The notes under the pieces: generated by a model
The model's input: the letters and a program-made list of their open reading frames with translations, nothing else
What the model was told of the DNA's origin: nothing
Database searches by the model: none
Translations under genes and position numbers: made by a program
NCBI GenBank assembly: GCA_022497155.1
Contig: MU385763.1
Coordinates: forward strand, 248,001-312,000
Reading direction: 5' to 3'
Origin: Whalleya microplaca
Lineage: Eukaryota > Ascomycota > Sordariomycetes > Xylariales > Xylariaceae
Length of the DNA stretch: 64,000 nucleotides
Shown here: one piece after another, positions 11,085-22,586 of the stretch
Layout of the letters: each line of letters opens with the position of its first letter
Position numbering within the stretch: the stretch's first letter is position 1

Positions 11085-13810
11085 TTTGTCTGTGGGAATT
11101 TGTTGTAGGTAGGAGATTGGGGCTGCCTGTCTGGAGTAGACTTGGTAGATAGTAAAAGTTATTATAAGAGTTGAAGGTAAACAGATGACCAGATCTGGAC
11201 GAATGAAAGAAGTGGTGCACCTGTGCACTGGTCTAGGAAAGGATACAGAAAGAATGGAAGTTGGGATGAAGGTGACGGAGGACCGAAAGGAAGAGTAGAC
11301 AAGTGCACAACAAAAGAAACACCACCGGGATGCAGCTGCTTATATTATGCCCTCCCATTCATCTCATCTTCGAACTCAGAACCTAAAATAGACACACCTG
11401 GGGTTCCTTTCAGTATCGCAATGGCGTTTTGAGGTCTATTTCATGGATCGCCAAGATCCGCCAAGGGTCTCAGATCGGCCAAGTTGCGGGATCGCCATCT
11501 CGTTGTCGCAACCCCACAAGCGACATGTGCGTGTGACCGTTGAAAAGATCGAGGAGTCTGCTAGCATCCTGGCTTGAATACCGGCATTCATCCATGTTAC
11601 GGTAGTTGGTCTGTTCCAAGATTCATCACTAATGTGTCTTTGGGTAGGGGTATTGTTTCAATCTTCAATTGGCCTATTAGACCGGAAGCTTATCTATACC
11701 GAAAGAACGCAAGGAGTCAAGGACGGAAGCAGCTGAACGGCATAGGATATACACGATATCTTTCCGAGAAATACAGTTTCATGTTAGACATTTACTAAAC
11801 ATAGTCGGTCCCCACATGCCTCCTACCGTGGTCGATATCGCGGGGAGGTCTTCGCAGTGTTCTAAATATGTTCGTGTCTAGACTGCAGCGGGATAAGCAT
11901 TTGCACAGTCGCTGTCCTGATGCATCCTTCTTAGAGCAATTGACTAATTGCCTAGGTAGAGGATTAAACTCATCTATCCCACTTTCACTCGGGCTTAATC
12001 TGTTTTCAGTTTGGGTGTTGTGCCGTCTTGGCATCTAGCTGTCACGGATTCAGGGTGACCACCTTTACAGTGTCACCATGTCCCACAAGGGGTCCCCCTT
12101 GCAATATGCCCTCCCCAGAGAGTGTATGGAAAATTTTATTTTAATACACAGGTCTCTCCATGACTTTTCTTTTTCTTTCAAGTAGATTAGACCCAAAGAA
12201 ACTAATGGAGACTTCTTCATTCTGAGCGATGTGAGGTATCGCGTGCAGTATCGACATCACCGATGCTTCGTTCGAAGATTAATACGACTTCAGTATGTAC
12301 CGAGGGCTATAAAGCATCCTTGTTCATGTCTAACAATATGAAGTCACCATATACGCTACGGGTCCTAAATCACAACAATCTAACATTGTTAAACTTGGAT
12401 GTGTCTCCAAGCCGGTCATACAAGCTAGATGGCTCCTGTTTGTGTTTGCTTCCCTTATAAGAGACAAGGGATTAAAAGAAATACCGTATAGGTACGTCAC
12501 CATATTATGCTCTCCGTCGAATTGTCCTATACTAAGAGTTCTAGTTGATTGGAATATGATATCACGGCTAGGGACAAAAGTAATGATATTGCTACTGACG
12601 ATATATGCACTCGCTATCCTCGTGATTCCAAAGATAGATCCAGGCAAGAAATTCAGGCGACTTTGGTATGTGTAACAGTGAAACAGGACAATGATATCTA
12701 CCAAGTTCTGACATTACCTTGTACCTACAGGTCTCGGTGACACTTCCCCCTATGTGAATTCACATGACTGGATCCTCTACGTGCGAATATTATTATATTT
12801 GCTTTCATGTTCTAGCTATCTGTGCACGAGGCTCATAACTGGTTCCCTTAGCCAGTAGTTATATCCTATTGAGCTAGTAGGAGAAACGTATATAGTAGCT
12901 TGATATCTGGTCGAAGAATATCGACTAGCTAGTGTATATTCTAATTGCTCTCGGTAGTAGACAGGCCTCAATGGCACATATGGAACTTGACACAAAGGTC
13001 CCGGCGAAAGGATGCTTAACAATGCAGGGGTTGTACGAGATTGAAGAAACTATCTAGTTCAAAGGAGTAAGCGATGAATCATACTGTCTTCAGATGATCT
13101 TGAGGACTGTCAAGAGTGTCGCTCATTCATAAATATCGGGTCAAATGTGATGAGTTTACTTTGCTGATGTCCTAAAACCCACATGGAAGATGCTGTAAAG
13201 GGATCTCATGGTAGATTATAATGCATGTAGTCAGATACTCGGCTCCTAAATGAGATATCGGTGGTTATATGCACGTGAACAAAGGAGATTAATTAAGCGC
13301 ATACATAACCCTTTGTCCAAGATTTGCAAAGCCGAAACAACCAACAGAAGCGAGGCATCAGCGGGATTGCATACTATCGAGTAAACCCTGTGTGTATAAA
13401 TGAAATGGCATAATCGCGTGTCAATGTCCAGTAATGGGCTTCTTTTGGTCCAAACTTTGTCCTATCAGATGTGTAGTTTCAGTATGTTATTGGTATGCCT
13501 TTGTCTGGAAAGTGTAAACAGCAGGTGTTGTGACCAACCAACAACCCAAGAAGCGATTCGGCTGTCAAAATTGATGTGTGTTGGCATGTCACCACCACGT
13601 AGACTGAATCACCAACCAACCTAGGTGAGCACGACCAGCTGCAATGACAATGGGAGAAGGAAGGCTCTTCAATCTACAAATACCCCCGAGCCTACCAGTG
13701 AGGGATCTGTTCCACTTTCTACTCCACACAGAAACCAACCAGTATAGCAGAAAATATCATTGCTATTCCTATACGTTATACTTAAGCCAAGACCATATAT
13801 AGCCTTCAGT
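11085..13810. other. Intergenic spacer, AT-rich
   Basis: Divergent promoter space of the small secreted peptide gene (leftward) and the CBM18 chitinase (rightward). Short frames of up to about 124 codons near 12.3-12.7 kb overlap on both strands and show no domain, signal or codon pattern. I see no gene, tandem repeat or RNA. Confidence 0.6.
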
Positions 13811-15350
13811 ATGAGACTTATCAATAACCTCCTAGTCGGCATAGCCGCGGCCTGCAGCGTTACCGCAGATGCTACGGGCTTCCGCAATGTGGGATACATG
13901 GATGAGTATGTCTCCAGACACACTTCCCCTAACCACATCGTCGCGACAGCTGATAAAGCAACAGGTGGCATGTAAAAATCTTCCCACCAAAGGACGTCAC
14001 AGCAGGCATCACGCATGTCATCTTGGCCTTTGCGCCGTCCAACCTCTCCGTACCCACCAACGGTAGCTACGCCCCCTTCTCTACCGTCGAGGAGATCCGC
14101 GCTGGCTTCGACAAAGGCACCCAGCTCGGGCTTGCGATCGGCGGCTGGGGGGACACGGGCGGCTTCTCCAACGCCTCCAAGACGGACGAGAGTCGCAAGA
14201 AGTACGGCAAGGACCTGGCCGCCCTGATCAAGGACTACGACTTCGTCGACATCGACTGGGAGTACCCCGGCGGCAACGGCGCCGACTACAAGGAGGAGGG
14301 CAGCACGAACGAGGACAAGAAGGCCGAAATCGAGGCTTTCCCCCTCCTCCTGCGCGAGATCAAGGAGGCTGTCAAGCCTAAGTACGTCTCGGTTACTGTT
14401 CCGGGGCTGCAGCAGGACATGATCGCGTTCACGAAGGAGCTGGCGCCTAGCATATTCGAAAGTGTGGAGATGGTCAACGTGATGACCTACGACCGTGAGT
14501 AATCCAGGGTCACTTAAGCCCCTTCTAGGCTCCCTCATGCCTAGTACTGACTCCCGATGCCACAGTGATGAACAGGAGAGACAACAAGACGACGCACCAG
14601 TCGTCGGTGGCAGCATCCAACGCCACCATCCACACGTACATGGACCTAGGCCTAGCCCCTGCCAAGATCAACCTGGGGCTGCCGTACTACGCCAAGTTCT
14701 TCACGACTTCGGAGAACACAACATGCGACGCGCCCGTGGGGTGCCCGATCGAGGCCGCCGAGGACGCCAAGGGCGTGGACACGGGCACCTCCGGCTCCGT
14801 GACGTTCGAGGAGGCGTACGTGAACCCGCCGCCGATCCCGGGCAACCTGACGGTGGACCCGGGCGCGACGTGCGGCACCGGCACGTTCTTCACGTGCAAG
14901 GGGGCCAACACCAACGGGACGGCCTGCTGCTCGGTGGCCGGCTACTGCGGCGACACCGACGAGCACTGCGGCAGCTACTGCCAGGTCGGGTACGGCGACT
15001 GCAAGGGCAAGGATATCTACAAGTCGTTCCGGACCGCGCTGGACAAGGGCCAGCTCGACAAAACGGAGGGGGGCATGTGGTACTGGGACAAGGACACCAG
15101 CTTGTACTGGACCTGGGACACCGACGACCTGATCGCGGGCAAGTTCAAGGACATCATCGAGCCCCTCGGCCTCGGTGGTGTCATGGCTTGGTCGTTGGGC
15201 CAGGACAGTGCCGATTGGAAACATATCAAAGCCGCCACCAAGGGAGCACAGGACATAAATATGCCGGGGGGCAAGGGGGAAAATGCGACCGCGAAAAGGG
15301 AGCTGCATGAGAGCCATAAGAGGTATCATGCCCACCAGCGGCTCCACTGA
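13811..15350 (+). CDS. Secreted GH18 chitinase with inserted CBM18
   Basis: Secreted family-18 chitinase carrying a hevein-type chitin-binding module. Three exons (13811-13905, 13965-14494, 14566-15350) give 469 residues. A signal peptide spans residues 1-20. LAIGGWGD around 90 is the SxGG strand, DFVDIDWE at 124-131 is the catalytic motif with E131, and MTYDLM crosses the second intron. A CBM18 with eight cysteines between C311 and C354 (core CCSVAGYCG) is placed before the last barrel strands, since TEGGMWYWDKD and GVMAWSLGQD (413-421) follow it. The binding module is thus nested in the catalytic fold, not appended. The C-terminus is short and basic with several His. GC content is high relative to the spacer. 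Expected roles are degradation of exogenous chitin (insect or fungal) or wall remodelling; the choice between them is inference. Confidence 0.93.
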
Positions 15351-15690
15351 GTACTTAAGTACCTAGATAGTTAGTGTCGGTTTTGGATGGCGTTTAAAAT
15401 GCGGTTGACTTCGTCTTCGGTATTGGAAAATACTTAGGAAGCATTACTATCGTTCACTTCAGTAAATAGTTTAATGGTATGAGATTTGGATTGTATCTGC
15501 TTTGTTTGTCACATCATTGACACCTCAAACTAACTGGCTTTACTAGTACTTCCCGACGCGGTAGGCAACTTGACAATAACAACACTCTAGGGTAACGAAT
15601 TAATTGATGCAATCTATAGAAATAACGAAGTCATTAAGCAATAGTGTACACGAGCACTCATCTAACATAAATTCAGAATGCCGTATCCGT
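15351..15690. other. Convergent 3' spacer
   Basis: Short AT-rich spacer between convergent chitinase and SDR genes. Nothing else is visible. Confidence 0.6.
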
Positions 15691-16693
15691 TTAGACGCTC
15701 TCCCACACGTCCTTCATATTCTTTGCCAGTTCCCCGAACACCTTAGACCGGGTCTCTATTTGATGACCCGCCTCACTGCCCAGCGGAACACGAAGGTCTA
15801 TTTGCCGTCCGGCCATGAAGCCCGTGCCGTCGATCGCTTCAACGACGCGCTGGCCAACTTTGTTCGGGTCAGAGGCGGTAGTATGGTGCTGTGCTCCCCC
15901 CATCCAACTGTATATCTGTCCGATGACCGTGTCCTTGTAGGCGTCGCTGATAGGTAAGCGATAACTGGAACCGGACCCTTCTATCATATCCGTAGCCATG
16001 GAGCTAGGCTCTGCCATTATCACGCGGATATTGAACGGCGCGACTTCGGCCTGAAGTGTTTCCGTGAGACCTGAGAATCGTTAGATATAAAAATGTCCGG
16101 CTGAACCAGCGTAGTGAGCCGAGAACATAAAAAACACTAACCCTCAATGGCGAATTTGGTTGCTGAGTAGACAGCGAGGGCAGGGGTACCACCGATGCCC
16201 GACGCGCTACTGATGTTGACGATAGTTCCTTCTTTTCTTTCTCGCATCGACGGAAGCGCAGCCTGTATGGTCCGAATAGTACCGAAGACATTGGTGTTAA
16301 AGATGGCATGAATATCAGCGAGACTACAACACATCCGACCTCGTTAGTTGCGGAATTTCACAGTATCACCACATATATGGGGAAAGGCCTTGCTCACGGC
16401 ATATCTTCTACGCTCGAAAGGACCCCATATCCGCCGTTGTTGATTAATACGTCGATTCTTCCGTATTTTGCAATGACAGACTTGACCTGAAACTCGACAT
16501 TGTCGGCGACGAGGTCGAGCTCCAACCAGCTTCCGCCAAGGGATTCGACTTCTGCGAAAGCGGGAGATGTCTTCGCCTTGGAGCTGCGGTAGCATGCGAC
16601 GACTGTGTGTCCTGCTTTCAGTGCGGCCTTGACGATGCCAAGTCCCAGACCACGGGAAGCGCCTGTCACAAGCCAAATTTGTGCATCAGCCAT
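15691..16693 (-). CDS. Short-chain dehydrogenase/reductase
   Basis: Classical SDR oxidoreductase with a Rossmann fold, NAD(P)H-dependent, substrate unknown. Exons on the reverse strand are 16693-16398, 16323-16142 and 16070-15691, in phase, giving 285 residues. TGASRGLG at 10-17 is the nucleotide-binding glycine motif. NNGG near residue 88 replaces the usual NNAG and is a tolerated variant. NISSASG around 135-141 supplies the catalytic serine, and YSATK at 151-155 supplies Tyr and Lys. The C-terminal half is of the type seen in fungal SDRs acting on carbonyls of small metabolites. The gene is convergent with the CBM18 chitinase and shows no obvious functional link to it. Confidence 0.93.
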
Positions 16694-17884
16694 AATAGTG
16701 AGAATAGATAATGTATAGAGAATGTATAGGTGTTGATTATAGCTTGAAGGATTCTAATGAGCAGGGTCCTAGATGCAGCTTAAACCTGCTATATATATAC
16801 AATATTCCATAAGTTTCCTGGTCATGATCCCGATACAATGGGTAGGATCAAGCCATGGCTCAAAACAGCGTAGACGGGAGCGGAGGACATGAATTACACC
16901 GGGTGTAGCGTGTGATTCTTCGTATCTGTCACCTTGTCTGTGTATTTTGGCGCGTCAGGCATGTGTTGGGATGCAAATTGCTTGTGACGCTGGAACTATT
17001 GTCATGTTAGGCACATTAAGCACCGCCTACATTCCTAAGGCTAGCCCGCGGCAGTTTCGGGAGGGGAGTCAGTTAATCATGTTATCCCGTAGACGGTAGA
17101 GGGTTTCTACCGCAGATTGTAAGTGACGTATTAACGTATTGGCGCAATCTGTCCATCCGCATTAGGGAATTGGGAAGCGCCTTTGACCCTCGGCTTTGCA
17201 TGATTCCCATGTCGGGGGAAGATACCGCAGTGGGGGCCCGCCGGGAACCATTTTAACGGAGGAAGAAAGAGGCCGTGGACGGCTAGATAGGTTCCTGGAA
17301 AGCCGTGGCTGGGTCACATTGATGCCAAGTGTCCATAACGGCTTTTGATAAAAACTCGGAGTTAGATACTACGTAGGAGAGTCTGATGACAACATCACCC
17401 GGCGAACTGTCATGTGAAGAAATCAAGAAGATAATTTTCTTACAAGACACGTCACACTGCAGAACTGCCCTGCAACGCCCTGATACCTGCCTAATGTAAT
17501 GCAATCCTTCAACCATCAAGTGCCGGCAGGCAGGGAGGCAGGCCTGGCAGGGCAGCCCGGCTAATTACCGGTGAAACAAAAGCAGTAGGACAGCAGGAGC
17601 AGATCTAGCTGCCAGCCTGTCAGCCTGTACAGGAAGCCCTCCCCGCTTATCTTGTGTTGCGACGATAAGATCAATACTTTTTTCTTATCTTCGTATAGTT
17701 CCAACTCTCGAGTATAGTTGAACTAGCATCCGAGCATTATACCTAACACTCTACCTAGCATCCTAGCCTCCTAGCCTCCTAGCCTCCTAGCCTCCTAGCC
17801 TTCTAGCATCTAAGGCATTCTCAAATGCGCAATCGATAGCATCGCTCCAGCTTGCCCGCTTCTGCTGGGTAGGCGTCCCCAACC
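16694..17884. other. Divergent promoter spacer, SDR and mdm10
   Basis: Non-coding. It contains GGCAGG/CCTGNCAG-rich clusters at 17524-17640 and the 8-bp tandem repeat reported separately, just upstream of mdm10. No gene is seen. Confidence 0.6.
17761..17800 (+). repeat. 8-bp tandem repeat upstream of mdm10
   Basis: Five perfect copies of TCCTAGCC, followed by one degenerate copy (TTCTAGCA), lie 85-125 bp before the mdm10 start codon, probably in the 5' leader. Confidence 0.9.
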
Positions 17885-19318
17885 ATGCGCCAGTTCATGG
17901 ACTACATCCAATCCGCCTTCTACGCTGCCACCGGCTGGAATCGCGACAACAGCTACTCGTCTCTCAACGCGACCTCCGATGCGCTCTTGAGCTTCCCGAC
18001 CCCCCGAGGCCTCCGTCTGACCCTCTCCTCCCTCGCGACGCCTCATTTCGCCACTGCATATCAGCTCGGCACCGTCGGCATCGTTGATGGCTCCATATCG
18101 TACCTGTATTCGACCGTGCCCCTCGACAATGCCATTGCCCAGAGCGCGAAGATACCTCTGCCTGACTTACTGAAGAGCTACCGCCCGCTTGCTGAGTTAC
18201 CACGGCGAGAAGATGGCGGCGAAGTAGGCTTAGTCAAAGATGGGCTCGCATACGGCAGGCTCTATCTGCCACAGTCGATGCTGGAGGCGCTGGTGGTTAG
18301 GAGATTCTCCCCTACATTGCAAATGCAGGTGAGTGCTGTGTCGGATGAAACACTGAGGAATGGAGGCACCATGCTGGGCATGGTGCAGTACGACGAGGGC
18401 CGTTATGGCATCGAGGGTCTTGCGTCTTCCGATGGCGGACTGCTGGGTGTGCGTGGGCTATACAACTTTGGCGGCGATGTCGTACAGTTGAATACGCCGT
18501 TGCACTCTAGTACTACGAATGGGAATGGCGCAGGCAATGGAGAGAAAGAACGCATCTATGGCCGCTTCAGCACAGGGGCAGAGCTTTATTACGGAACCCT
18601 TAATAAATCGGGCGGCATGAGTTTTGGGACACGATTTGCGACACTGCCCACGCATAACGGCACGCCACTCACTGCAACTATGACCATCAACCCGCTGATG
18701 GGTAGTATTAGTTGGACGTACGCTGTCATGGCTGGTGACTATTGCTCGCTAGCAACGAGAATGAGTTTCAATGTCTATAGTTACGAAAGTGACTGGGCTG
18801 TAGGCATGGAGCTGTGGAGGAAGAAAGGAGCTTGGTCGATCAACAGAGAGGTAGAAGTTTCAGAAGTTTCAGATCCAGAGCCAGAGCCAGAGCCAGTAAG
18901 CACAGGAGCTGAAAGGAGTTTTCAGGCCAAAATGGAATGGCGGTTAGATGACCCACTCCCGACCTCAGAGACATTAAAGAGCGTGCTGTCGCCGTCGCCG
19001 TCGTCGGCACCACCACCACAACCACCACCACAACCACAAATAGTAGCTCAGCCTCGAAAGGAAAGGAGTTTTCAAGCTAAGATGGAGTGGAGGTTGGACA
19101 ATCCAGATGTAGATCCAAACCCAATGGCTGTCGACGATGAAGAAGACGATCAATATTCAGGCGTCTTAAAGGCTCGCCTGGACCAGCACTTACGAGTAGG
19201 GTTACTGTGGGAGGGCAGAGTGAAATCTTTGCTATTTAGCCTTGGGAGTGGTATTGACCTGCGTCGACTTGATTCGCCGTTCCGTACCCTAGGGCTGGAA
19301 CTACAATTTTCGTCATGA
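17885..19318 (+). CDS. mdm10: Mitochondrial distribution and morphology protein 10
   Basis: Beta-barrel outer-membrane protein of mitochondria. It anchors the ER-mitochondria encounter structure (ERMES, with Mmm1, Mdm12 and Mdm34) and also acts with the SAM complex in outer-membrane protein assembly. Single exon, 477 residues, close to the length of other filamentous-fungal Mdm10. The N-terminus MRQFMDYIQSAFYAATGWN and the following PTPRGLRLTLSSLATP are hallmark Mdm10 sequence, and the alternating beta-strand pattern continues to the terminal strand ending in LELQFSS. An internal low-complexity insert (residues about 330-410, Pro/Glu/Ser-rich with two near-identical RSFQAKMEWRLD segments) is a duplication inside a loop between strands, a length-variable feature of fungal orthologs. 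The ATG follows an 8-bp tandem repeat leader. Identification is secure. Confidence 0.95.
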   Translation: MRQFMDYIQSAFYAATGWNRDNSYSSLNATSDALLSFPTPRGLRLTLSSLATPHFATAYQLGTVGIVDGSISYLYSTVPLDNAIAQSAKIPLPDLLKSYRPLAELPRREDGGEVGLVKDGLAYGRLYLPQSMLEALVVRRFSPTLQMQVSAVSDETLRNGGTMLGMVQYDEGRYGIEGLASSDGGLLGVRGLYNFGGDVVQLNTPLHSSTTNGNGAGNGEKERIYGRFSTGAELYYGTLNKSGGMSFGTRFATLPTHNGTPLTATMTINPLMGSISWTYAVMAGDYCSLATRMSFNVYSYESDWAVGMELWRKKGAWSINREVEVSEVSDPEPEPEPVSTGAERSFQAKMEWRLDDPLPTSETLKSVLSPSPSSAPPPQPPPQPQIVAQPRKERSFQAKMEWRLDNPDVDPNPMAVDDEEDDQYSGVLKARLDQHLRVGLLWEGRVKSLLFSLGSGIDLRRLDSPFRTLGLELQFSS

Positions 19319-20069
19319 AGATACCAAAGATGCATGAGATCTTGTGCCTGAAACAAAAATATTCACGTTCTAGATCATTTCTCGGGATCACCCTGCCTTG
19401 ACTCGGCGACAATTGGATGACGGGCCTACTTATGTTTACGAGTCAGCAAGGGGTAAAGCTTGACATCTCGACCAAACTATTCTCAATGCAAACATATCCG
19501 CGTATTGCATTGTGCTAGTGGCGTTCCTAGCGGACAATATTGTTAGTGGCTGTTAATGGATTCCCGTACGTGAATTGGAGGGAGCGAAAGATAGCCATTC
19601 AGGGTCGACGACACTGCGCCTGGCTACCCCGACCCCAGCTTTTCGGACACCTTGATGGCTACCTACGCACTCTAGGCATGCAGGTTGGGCAGGCTACGTA
19701 CGTAGTAGACCCAACATCAGCCGACCTGGGTACTGTCTTATCTCGCACTCTACCCAGATTCAAAAAGACAAAGTTGGCCTGGCAGTTGCAGTGCATCTCA
19801 TCCAGGCTGCAAATCCAACTGGGGAAGCATGACTGGCACGGCCTGTCACTATGCCTCGGGGTGAAAAATGGGCGGAGCAGCACGGGATATAAGCTTGCAG
19901 ACCGAAAAGTTGTAATATCCGTCACCCCGCCCCCCTTTTATACTACCTTACAGGCCGGCGCCGGAACTGCTGTATCTGGAAAAAGCCTCAAGTCTCCAGT
20001 GTGAAGTTTAGGTTGGATTAGCCGCTATCACCGTGTTGGAGTTCCACAAATGCCGTCCCACATTGCGGC

Positions 20070-20105
20070 CCCCCTCCACGGCCCCCTCCACGGTCCCCTC
20101 CACGG
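20070..20105 (+). repeat. 12-bp tandem repeat, three copies
   Basis: Three head-to-tail units of about CCCCCTCCACGG, the third with one T for C. No associated feature is visible. Confidence 0.85.
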
Positions 20106-21230
20106 CACAGCCAACCGCAGCCCGCAGTCTCAGCCGAACCGATATATGGATGTTGTACAACCTTATTTGTGGTGTTACAATTGCTCGTCGCTGGAACATT
20201 GTTGGTTATTTCAGGACAGACCAGCTGCGCGGTGAACACAAAGGGTCATAGCACCGGTGCAGGATTTTATAACAAGAAGATCATTTGGCCCTCAAGTGGC
20301 CGATGGTGGATATAATCGAGAACCCTGATGGACAGGCACGGGGCTAGTGCGCCAACGCCAACGTATCAGAAGCCCTGCCTATGAACTCAAACTAGCAGTA
20401 TCTATGGATGACATGTAGTAACTACGGTACGATACGTAAGTAATACGTGCATTGAAAATTACCGTTGTTGAAAGAGATGCGGGCCAAAGCCGACAGAGTC
20501 GTTTCTATGCCACTGTCACTAGAGTTCATTGCCTTTGCAACATTATTCGGCAATATACGACATCCAGTCAGCCTTATAACACCCAAGTTATACGATATCG
20601 GACACGCGCATTTTCAGGTTCACTTTGTCGCCTTGTCACGCGACGGCCAATCCATGTGCCCAGGGCTGGTGTCACATTTGACATGTCCATTCAAACCGGG
20701 AACGGAACCTTATGCGACACGGGTAGAATGTGTGCCCTCCATATACTACCTAGGTAGTAATAGCGTCATATAGAGCCATAAAACTAGATGCGACATCGTC
20801 CTACGTACCCCTTAAGAAGCTTGAGGCTAACCTGCATCATAGAAATCATACATACATTTCTCTACGTGGTATTCCTACGGACAAGATACATGACAATCTT
20901 CGTTGGTGCTAGATGTACTATGATCACACCGGGATCACAGCCCCACTCTCACTAACCAACCATTCTGATCAACTCCATCATCCCACTGCCAAAAACAGTC
21001 TTGACACCCGCACCTTGCCTGCTCAGGCTAGTCCCCGACATTTCTAGTACATGCTAGCAGCCAGTGACTCCCCTTCCACTCCATGGTGCTGACAATTGTA
21101 TCATCTCTGTGCCGTTAGCCACTTTTTATATATACTGGCCATCAAGGTCCTCAACCATACATGGGTTATGACAATTTTCTTCTTCCTCACCTGTGCCCTT
21201 GTTTTGCTTCCCGCACGCTTTGGTTTGCCC

Positions 21231-21296
21231 TGGTCTGGACCCCGTACCTGTGTCATGTCTTTCTGGTCTGGACCCCGTACCTGTGTCATGTCTTTC
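21231..21296 (+). repeat. 33-bp tandem duplication
   Basis: Two perfect adjacent copies of a 33-base unit starting TGGTCTGGACCCCG, at 21231-21263 and 21264-21296. It looks like a recent tandem duplication or minimal minisatellite in non-coding DNA. Confidence 0.9.
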
Positions 21297-22052
21297 TGCC
21301 CTATCAATCCCTAGTCTATACATATATGTACTTAGTCAAACATGTTTTCTTCAGGTAGGATTCTCAATTTATTCAGCTGCCTTGACCCTGGATCTATCAC
21401 GTTTTCTATTCAGACGTCCAAACCCCTCTCACGACCATCCAAGCAAGCCTCTGTGTCTAGCTTCTTGGTGATAGCATATCCATCAAAATCTAAATTTGCC
21501 TAGGATCCTTACGTGACAACCCTTCCCCGGCTCTCCGGTCCCAAAACCTTCCAAGAAAGTCAAAGGGTGGCTATCTAGATCAAGCCCTCTTGACGGTGGA
21601 TCACCCGAGAGCACCATCGCTTAAAAACACGTGGGACAAGCCTCACGAGGCTTTCTTTCATTACTAGAAGGACTCGCTGAGTTCCTGGTCCCTTGTTCCG
21701 CCCAGGAGAGCACAACTCTCTCTCTATCTCTAAGAGTCAAACTCTAAAGTCTCGATATTTTTATCGAGCTGCAGCCCAAGAACTTTCTTAGTCTTTTAAG
21801 TGCGACTGGTTAGTCGGCATCTTCCCTATTAGGTAAGAATATCCTTCTTCTAAGCCTGTCATATCGTGTCCGCTAGTCATTTTCATCAAATTGCTTTACC
21901 AGCTGGTGGGTGGTCGAGGTCTACATACTACCAAGATAGTGTGTTTTATCGGCGTCACTACCGGTGGAATGGGATGATTTTACCTGCCTACTTGGCAGAT
22001 AGGTTCTCCGTGGTGGATGATTCTCCAGTACAAACCCTTGTGTGAGAGCCCC

Positions 22053-22343
22053 CAAGGTTCTTTGTTAGGCGGTCCTTCACCTACTGAAGCATGGCTATCT
22101 TAGCATTGCCCTGGCTTTTATTATCGAACAAGGAGATTGTTCGTATTATTCTTGCATTGCAGGTCTTTCCCTCCCTACCTCTTTTTGGAGGCACCTTGAT
22201 GGACATTCATGCTCTTGTTTGCTTCTGCGGCCTTCTGAGAAGCCTGACTGGACACAAAATTTAAATACCTTTGCATCCCCCTACTAACTTCTTTCCAGGA
22301 GATCACCAAATCATTTCAGACATTTTCAGTGGACCTTGAAGGA
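22053..22343. promoter_or_regulatory. Zinc-response-like motifs upstream of ZIP transporter
   Basis: CAAGGT (or its complement ACCTTG) occurs at 22053-22058, 22193-22198 and 22333-22338. The last is part of ACCTTGAAGGA, which matches the yeast Zap1 element ACCYYNAAGGT at 10 of 11 bases. CAAGGT is the core reported for the Aspergillus zinc regulator ZafA. All lie within 540 bp of the zinc transporter start, so zinc-starvation control is likely but inferred. Confidence 0.5.
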
Positions 22344-22586
22344 CTTAGTGGAAAGAGGTTAGATATCACGTTTCACCCTCAATTTCACTCTTACTAACAT
22401 AGGTGTATAGCCTAGCTAAGCGTCCTTTACCTCTTGACGCGATTATATAGGCAGAACTACGACTTTCCAATTCACACTGAAGTGGCATTGCACCTCGACT
22501 TTCTGTTCGACTGGTATCGGTCAAGCTCCTTTTCGACAACATCTACTGTATTATATTCTTCCGTCTTCTAACAAAACGCACCGATC

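Larger units (their letters stand above)
19319..22586. other. Long intergenic region upstream of ZIP gene
   Basis: 3.3 kb with no convincing gene. It holds a 3 x 12-bp repeat (20070-20105), a 2 x 33-bp repeat (21231-21296) and, in the last 550 bp, three CAAGGT-type motifs and a TATATA at 22444-22449 that probably belong to the zinc transporter promoter. A frame at 19540-20004 lacks a proper ATG and any domain. Confidence 0.6.

Noticed and set aside
12263..12740. Overlapping frames of 60-124 codons on both strands
   Set aside because: AT-rich spacer with frames on both strands at similar length and no coding signal.
13669..14616. Long reverse-strand frame (315 codons) over the CBM18 chitinase
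   Set aside because: Antisense to a GC-rich, clearly coding GH18 gene; its sequence is low-complexity Val/Leu/Arg with no domain, the normal shadow of codon bias.
14495..15310. + strand frame of 271 codons overlapping chitinase exon 3
   Set aside because: Frame-shifted copy of the coding exon, rich in His/Arg/Gly repeats; the correct frame carries the CBM18 and barrel motifs.
17758..17815. Short spaced repeats considered as a CRISPR-like array
   Set aside because: Units are contiguous 8-bp tandem copies without spacers, and the genome is eukaryotic.
19540..20004. 154-codon + strand frame after mdm10
   Set aside because: Begins at a non-ATG codon, has no recognisable domain or splice partners, and sits in spacer-like sequence.
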